64,000 bases of DNA, from NCBI RefSeq assembly GCF_937898475.1, contig NZ_CALEJS010000021.1:1-64000 (forward strand). The letters run 5' to 3'. Below are positions 60,311-64,000 of this stretch, piece after piece (position 1 is the stretch's first letter; each line of letters opens with the position of its first letter). This stretch comes from an uncultured Chitinophaga sp. (GTDB taxonomy: Bacteria > Bacteroidota > Bacteroidia > Chitinophagales > Chitinophagaceae). Made by a program: the position numbers and the translations under genes. The notes below the pieces were generated by a model, which ran no database searches, had not been told where the DNA came from, and saw only the letters and a program-made list of their open reading frames with translations.

Positions 60311-61540
60311 ATGAATAAACGACTTGTATACGTATCCTGTTTACTAATATCCTGTATTACCATTCTATCACAATGTATCAGCAAAGCGCCCAAACCGGAA
60401 GATCCCAGGGGTGCAGCTTTTGCCGGTGCGGCAGCCTGCATGAATTGTCATAAGACCATCTATGACAACTTCATCAACACGGCACACTATCATACATCAG
60501 CGCCTGCTTCCAAAGCAACGGTGAAAGGTAGTTTTGCCCCGCCGGGAAATACCTTTGCCTTCAGTAGTGATATGAAAGTGATGATGGAAGCGCGCGACAG
60601 CGGCCTTTTCCAGGCAGCGTATCACAATGGCGTATTACAGGAGGCGCACCGTTTTGACATTACAATAGGTTCCGGACAGAAGGCGCAAACCTTTCTTTAC
60701 TGGAAAGACGGCAGGTATTATCAGCTGCCTTTGTCTTATTTTATACAGGCCGGCAGCTGGGCCAACAGCCCGGGTTTTCCGCCATCCCATCCTAAATTTG
60801 ACAGGATGATACCCAGCACCTGTTTTGGCTGCCACAGTTCCAAGGCAGGACTTAAGAACGTGCAGATGATAGGGGCCAGCCTCTCTGAAGAGTTTGAAAA
60901 GAACCAGCTGGTGTATGGTATTGACTGTGAACGCTGTCATGGTCCGGCTGCTGAGCATGTAGCCTTTCATACGGAGCATCCCGATGAAAGAAAGGCGATG
61001 CATATAAAGGCGATGGGCACATTAAACAACCAGCAAAAACTGGATATGTGTGCGCTTTGTCATTCCGGCTTAAGAACGCCGCAAAAGTCAGCCTTTGACT
61101 TCAGGCCCGGTGATGCCTTGTATGATTATTTCTTTCCTGATTTTAACCGTCCTGCCAAACCAAAAGAGCTGGATGTGCATGGTACGCAATACCAGCTGTT
61201 CACGGCCAGTAAGTGTTTTATTAAGAGCAGGACGATGAACTGTTCTTCCTGCCATCGTCCGCATAGTAATGAACGCGGAAAGCTGCAGGTATTTTCGCTG
61301 CGCTGCATGGCGTGCCATAACAGTGCAGGGCACTCGTTCTGTAAAATGGAGGGCTTGCCAACGGCTGCACTGGTGGAGAATTGTATTGACTGTCATATGC
61401 CTGCTTTGCCTTCCGGCAGTATTACCCTGCTGACAGATGCGAAGGTGAGCCCGGTGGCAGACTCCATTCGCACCCACCTGATCACCATTTATGATGAGGC
61501 CACAAAGAAAGTAACCGCACGTTTAAAACAGCCGCGCTGA
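60311..61540 (+). CDS. Seven-haem cytochrome c lipoprotein
   Basis: 409 residues with a lipoprotein-type start (hydrophobic run then L-S-Q-C near residue 21). Seven C-x-x-C-H haem-binding motifs begin at about Cys43, Cys171, Cys206, Cys247, Cys311, Cys332 and Cys358 (C-M-N-C-H, C-F-G-C-H, C-E-R-C-H, C-A-L-C-H, C-S-S-C-H, C-M-A-C-H, C-I-D-C-H). The layout resembles the cytochrome c554/multihaem family in which haems pass electrons along a chain. The wide gap between motifs 1 and 2 forms a separate ~120-residue beta-rich segment. A periplasmic or surface electron carrier is likely; no partner quinol oxidase or reductase gene is adjacent. Convergent and abutting with the gene at 61541. Confidence 0.9.
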   Translation: MNKRLVYVSCLLISCITILSQCISKAPKPEDPRGAAFAGAAACMNCHKTIYDNFINTAHYHTSAPASKATVKGSFAPPGNTFAFSSDMKVMMEARDSGLFQAAYHNGVLQEAHRFDITIGSGQKAQTFLYWKDGRYYQLPLSYFIQAGSWANSPGFPPSHPKFDRMIPSTCFGCHSSKAGLKNVQMIGASLSEEFEKNQLVYGIDCERCHGPAAEHVAFHTEHPDERKAMHIKAMGTLNNQQKLDMCALCHSGLRTPQKSAFDFRPGDALYDYFFPDFNRPAKPKELDVHGTQYQLFTASKCFIKSRTMNCSSCHRPHSNERGKLQVFSLRCMACHNSAGHSFCKMEGLPTAALVENCIDCHMPALPSGSITLLTDAKVSPVADSIRTHLITIYDEATKKVTARLKQPR

Positions 61541-61999
61541 TCATGCTCTTTCCCAGAGCGGCTTTACTTTAATCAGCCATCTCAGGTAGGGGATCAGTGC
61601 AAACAGTTCCAGCCTGAAGCTAAAGCCGTCGCCGCTGATCATGGAATAGCACATTACAAATATGCAGCACAATATCCCGGTTACGGCATCTGCTAAACCT
61701 AATTTTATAGCCCAGTCCCGCTCCAACAGCAGGCAGATGGCGGTAAGGCCTTTCAGTAAATAAAGGGATATCAGTATAAGCACTAATACAGACAGGGGCC
61801 AGGTGCTGGCGTGCATGCCGTACAGGGAAATATTAACCGATATGCCGCCAAGACTTGTAAGGGAACTTACAGCTACGCCGAAACCCATGACCAGGAAGAT
61901 CCAGGTAAATATTTTCACCCACCAGGGCATTAATGATTTTCTTCTGGGCAGTGCCATTTCATCGAACTCCGGCCCGAATATGGATTCCTTGTCTTCCAT
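61541..61999 (-). CDS. Uncharacterised membrane protein
   Basis: 152 residues from the ATG at 61999 (M-E-D-K-E-S-I-F-G-P); an upstream ATG at 62032 would add 11 residues. After a charged N terminus there are four predicted transmembrane helices (I-F-T-W-I-F-L-V-M-G-F-G-V-A-V, W-P-L-S-V-L-V-L-I-L-I-S-L, a short one near 105, and the last near 120-140). No family recognised. It ends exactly where the cytochrome gene ends on the other strand; no functional link is implied. Confidence 0.7.
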   Translation of the reverse strand: MEDKESIFGPEFDEMALPRRKSLMPWWVKIFTWIFLVMGFGVAVSSLTSLGGISVNISLYGMHASTWPLSVLVLILISLYLLKGLTAICLLLERDWAIKLGLADAVTGILCCIFVMCYSMISGDGFSFRLELFALIPYLRWLIKVKPLWERA

Positions 62000-62033
62000 A
62001 CGTACAGGTTTGGTCAAAGCCTGAAGGTACAAA

Positions 62034-62072
62034 GAAAAAAACAGCCGTATAGCTATCAGTTACTATACGGCT
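62034..62072 (-). terminator. Rho-independent terminator of the aldo/keto reductase gene
   Basis: On the minus strand, a 10-bp stem (AGCCGTATAG, 62072-62063 paired with 62052-62043) with a ten-base loop is followed by GTTTTTTTC. It lies 32 bases past the reductase stop and separates that gene from the membrane-protein gene. Confidence 0.85.
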
Positions 62073-62104
62073 TGTATTGTATGTAGGAAGGTAAAAGCCC
62101 GGTA

Positions 62105-63142
62105 TTAATAGAATGCCGGCGGCGGATTCAGTGTCAGGTTCTGACGCTGGTGCCAGTAGGGATAGATGGTAGGCACTTCGCTGGCGGCATCCAGTTTTTT
62201 CAGTTGTTCTGTAGTGAGCTTCCAGCCTGCAGCGCCCAGGTTTTGTTTCAGCTGTTCCTCGTTGCGGGCCCCTATGATGATGCTGGATACGGTGGGGCGT
62301 TGCAGCACCCAGTTGATGGCCACCTGGGCAATGGTTTTACCGGTTTCGGCGGCTATTTCGTCCAGCACGTCAATGGTGTTGTAGAGCACCGTATCATTCA
62401 CTACTGCTTCGGGTACGGGACTGCCTCCCTGCGCTACGCGGCTGTCCTGCGGGTAGGGTTGACCGCGGCGGTATTTGCCCCCCAGTTTACCGGCGGCAAG
62501 GGGCGACCATACCAGTGCGCCTACCTGCTGATCAATGCCCAGGGGCATCAGTTCCCATTCATATTCGCGGTTGGCCAGTGAATAGTATACCTGGTGGGCC
62601 ACATAACGGTTCCAGCCATACTTTTCCGAAACGGCCAGTGATTTCATCAGGTGCCATCCCGAGAAGTTGGAGGCGGCAATGTATCTTACCTTACCACTTT
62701 GTACCAGGTCGTCCAGCGTACGCAGGGTTTCTTCAACAGGCGTATTGCCGTCAAAGCCGTGCATGTGGTAAATGTCTATATAGTCAGTTTTAAGGCGTTT
62801 AAGGCTGCCTTCTATCTGCTTCAGCAGGTGAAAGCGGGAAGAGCCCTGGTTGTTGGGCGGGGGGCCAAACGTAAAAGTAGCCTTGGTAGAGATGAGCAGC
62901 TTATCGCGTTTACCGCTGATGGCTTTTGCCAGTACTTCTTCTGCAAGGCCGTAAGAGTAAATGTCTGCGGTATCAAAGAGGTTCACGCCTGCATCCAGGC
63001 AGATGTCTATCAGGCGGGTGGCCTCTTCTGCCTGTGTGCTGCCCCAGGCTTTAAAGAAATCATTCCCGCCTCCAAAGGTGGCGGTGCCAAAGCTGATCAC
63101 CGGTACCTGCAATCCTGATGCGCCTAATTGTCTGTATTCCAT
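62105..63142 (-). CDS. Aldo/keto reductase
   Basis: 345 residues of the (beta/alpha)8 aldo/keto reductase fold. The catalytic tetrad is visible: Asp and Tyr in D-T-A-D-I-Y-S-Y near 57-64, Lys in I-S-T-K-A-T-F near 88, and His in Y-H-M-H-G near 126. The cofactor end carries S-x-I-I-I-G-A-R-N-E-E-Q near 285-297. Opening G-x-S-G-L-x-V-P-V-I-S-F-G-T-A and length fit the YajO/Tas-like group. It reduces aldehydes or ketones with NADPH; the physiological substrate is unknown. Divergent from the next plus-strand gene, with a short inverted repeat TTGGTAG/CTACCAA in the gap (63159-63205). Confidence 0.92.
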   Translation of the reverse strand: MEYRQLGASGLQVPVISFGTATFGGGNDFFKAWGSTQAEEATRLIDICLDAGVNLFDTADIYSYGLAEEVLAKAISGKRDKLLISTKATFTFGPPPNNQGSSRFHLLKQIEGSLKRLKTDYIDIYHMHGFDGNTPVEETLRTLDDLVQSGKVRYIAASNFSGWHLMKSLAVSEKYGWNRYVAHQVYYSLANREYEWELMPLGIDQQVGALVWSPLAAGKLGGKYRRGQPYPQDSRVAQGGSPVPEAVVNDTVLYNTIDVLDEIAAETGKTIAQVAINWVLQRPTVSSIIIGARNEEQLKQNLGAAGWKLTTEQLKKLDAASEVPTIYPYWHQRQNLTLNPPPAFY

Positions 63143-63241
63143 AAGCTATCCGTTTTGAATTTGGTAGCCAATTTACAACATTGCAGTTAATGCTGTTTTA
63201 CTACCAATTTGGATAGTATGGTTTTAATGCCGTATTTTATC

Positions 63242-63733
63242 ATGGCAACCTCAAAACTGTATACTATGGACGAACTTCTCTTCCTTGACAAGGACTATGA
63301 ACGGAAGATCGGCTTCCTTGTTCAGCAGTTCAGCCGCATGTGGACCCGGTTCAACATCTTTGTTACCTTAGAATCTTCCCTGGCAGGCGGCAAGTTTATT
63401 TTTGATCCCAGAGGCCATCACCTGGGTTTTGCCATATTGGGCATTGTGCTTTCCTTCATTTGGTATGTGTTCGGGGCAAACGATAAGTACCTGGTAGAGG
63501 TATACCGCAAGGCGGTGGAGGAAGCGGGCAGGAAGATCACTTCGCTGGCAGCATTAGACAGATCGTACCCGCAGGGAAACGGTTATCATTATGTGGGCAA
63601 TGTATACCAGTACCCGGGTATTAAGTCCGGCTTGTTCAGCTGGCGCTTTGAATGGTGCAGTATTACCCACCTGGCGGCATTGTTGCCATTTACGCTGATG
63701 ATCGCATGGATGATATACCTGGTAGCGGCCTGA
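63242..63733 (+). CDS. Uncharacterised small membrane protein
   Basis: 163 residues from the ATG at 63242; other in-frame starts are the ATGs at 63218, 63227 and 63266 (M-D-E-L-L-F-L-D-K), and the true start is uncertain. Two transmembrane helices are evident: about 60-80 (L-G-F-A-I-L-G-I-V-L-S-F-I-W-Y-V-F) and at the C terminus (L-A-A-L-L-P-F-T-L-M-I-A-W-M-I-Y-L-V). Between them lies a soluble stretch with E-V-Y-R-K-A-V-E-E-A-G. The topology resembles small inner-membrane proteins of unknown role. No regulatory or operon context is visible. Confidence 0.7.
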   Translation: MATSKLYTMDELLFLDKDYERKIGFLVQQFSRMWTRFNIFVTLESSLAGGKFIFDPRGHHLGFAILGIVLSFIWYVFGANDKYLVEVYRKAVEEAGRKITSLAALDRSYPQGNGYHYVGNVYQYPGIKSGLFSWRFEWCSITHLAALLPFTLMIAWMIYLVAA

Positions 63734-63862
63734 TTTTTTTTAAGCTCCCGGGCTTTATGTAAGATAATTTACTTAAATTTAAATTGGTTTGTTTGAATAC
63801 CTGTTGATGCCGGCCCTTAGTACTGTAGTAACACGTTTTCCCTTAATCTAAACTATATCATC

Positions 63863-64000
63863 ATGAAAAAAATCTGTATTCTTTCCGGCATTGCTGTAGC
63901 AGCCTTATTATTTGTATCCGGTACATCTTCCGGAAGCGCCTGTGAAGATGATCATCATGGCCTGCGTGGTAAATGCAGGGTAACCGTTGTGGATGGCGTA
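63863..64000 (+). CDS. Secreted small protein, cut by the window edge
   Basis: The first 46 codons from the ATG at 63863 are open to the window end. A signal peptide is clear (K-K followed by I-L-S-G-I-A-V-A-A-L-L-F-V-S-G, with a likely cleavage around S-G-S-A). The mature start is C-E-D-D-H-H-G-L-R-G-K-C, with two Cys and a His/Asp cluster that could bind metal. A lipobox reading (G-S-A-C) is possible but weak. Family cannot be named from this fragment. Confidence 0.65.
   Translation, partial: MKKICILSGIAVAALLFVSGTSSGSACEDDHHGLRGKCRVTVVDGV

Noticed and set aside
60105..60311. 68-aa plus-strand frame ahead of the cytochrome gene
   Set aside because: It spans a canonical terminator and hairpins and has no recognisable protein features.
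1..64000. CRISPR array, tRNA or rRNA genes, replication origin, prophage
   Set aside because: No regularly spaced repeats, no tRNA-like cloverleaf or rRNA sequence and no phage structural or integrase genes were seen.

Overview
The window reads as a chromosome segment of a Bacteroidota bacterium, most likely a Chitinophagaceae member close to Chitinophaga. Evidence: two ECF-sigma/FecR/SusC/SusD loci, many secreted or lipoprotein glycoside hydrolases (GH88, DUF2264, GH92, GH127, GH43, GH16, GH30), GLPGLI, DUF4843 and PKD-like lipoproteins, TlpA/DUF4369 proteins, weak Shine-Dalgarno sites and TAnnTTTG-type -7 boxes. The family assignment is inference from gene content; no 16S gene is present.

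Layout. 1-651: end of an IS3-family element with a likely -1 frameshift site. 744-7847: uronate module, with uxaA divergent from kduI-kduD-lacI-GH88-DUF2264 and a perfect LacI-type palindrome (2514-2527) in the divergent gap. 7874-10584: a minus-strand membrane protein, histidine kinase and LuxR-type regulator, preceded by an unknown 153-aa protein. 10585-11411: AT-rich gap with an 18-bp inverted repeat 144 bp apart and a possible small RNA. 11412-18898: an unknown gene, GH92 alpha-mannosidase, then GH127 arabinofuranosidase running directly into proBA. 18905-26153: GLPGLI/outer-membrane beta-barrel pair, an orphan sigma-54 response regulator and an AraC regulator. 26169-35249: YceI, ring-cleaving dioxygenase, membrane proteins, dienelactone hydrolase, type II NADH dehydrogenase, methyltransferase, CPA1 antiporter and GH43.

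35251-36723 (minus): a very unusual trio, a 64-aa secreted protein that is essentially a signal peptide plus a fungal-type CBM1 cellulose-binding fold, then a CGNC thioredoxin/DUF1573 lipoprotein, then a stand-alone LytTR regulator. 36974-47123: ECF sigma, FecR, SusC, SusD, DUF4843, PKD-like lipoprotein and TlpA thioredoxin, with no carbohydrate-active enzyme. 47280-56883: a second ECF/FecR/SusC/SusD set followed by GH16 and GH30, a plausible beta-1,3/1,6-glucan utilisation locus. 56941-64000: SDRs (one without the usual YxxxK), a decayed aspartyl-protease gene, a Crp/Fnr regulator with a 16-bp palindrome next to it, a strongly folded 150-bp element, a seven-haem cytochrome c lipoprotein, an aldo/keto reductase and small membrane or secreted proteins.

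Together the genes describe a plant and fungal polysaccharide scavenger: secreted hydrolases release uronates, mannose, arabinose and glucose, SusCD-type transporters import oligomers under ECF/FecR control, and uronates pass through the Kdu/Uxa enzymes. The most notable item is the bacterial CBM1 mini-protein and its thioredoxin neighbour.
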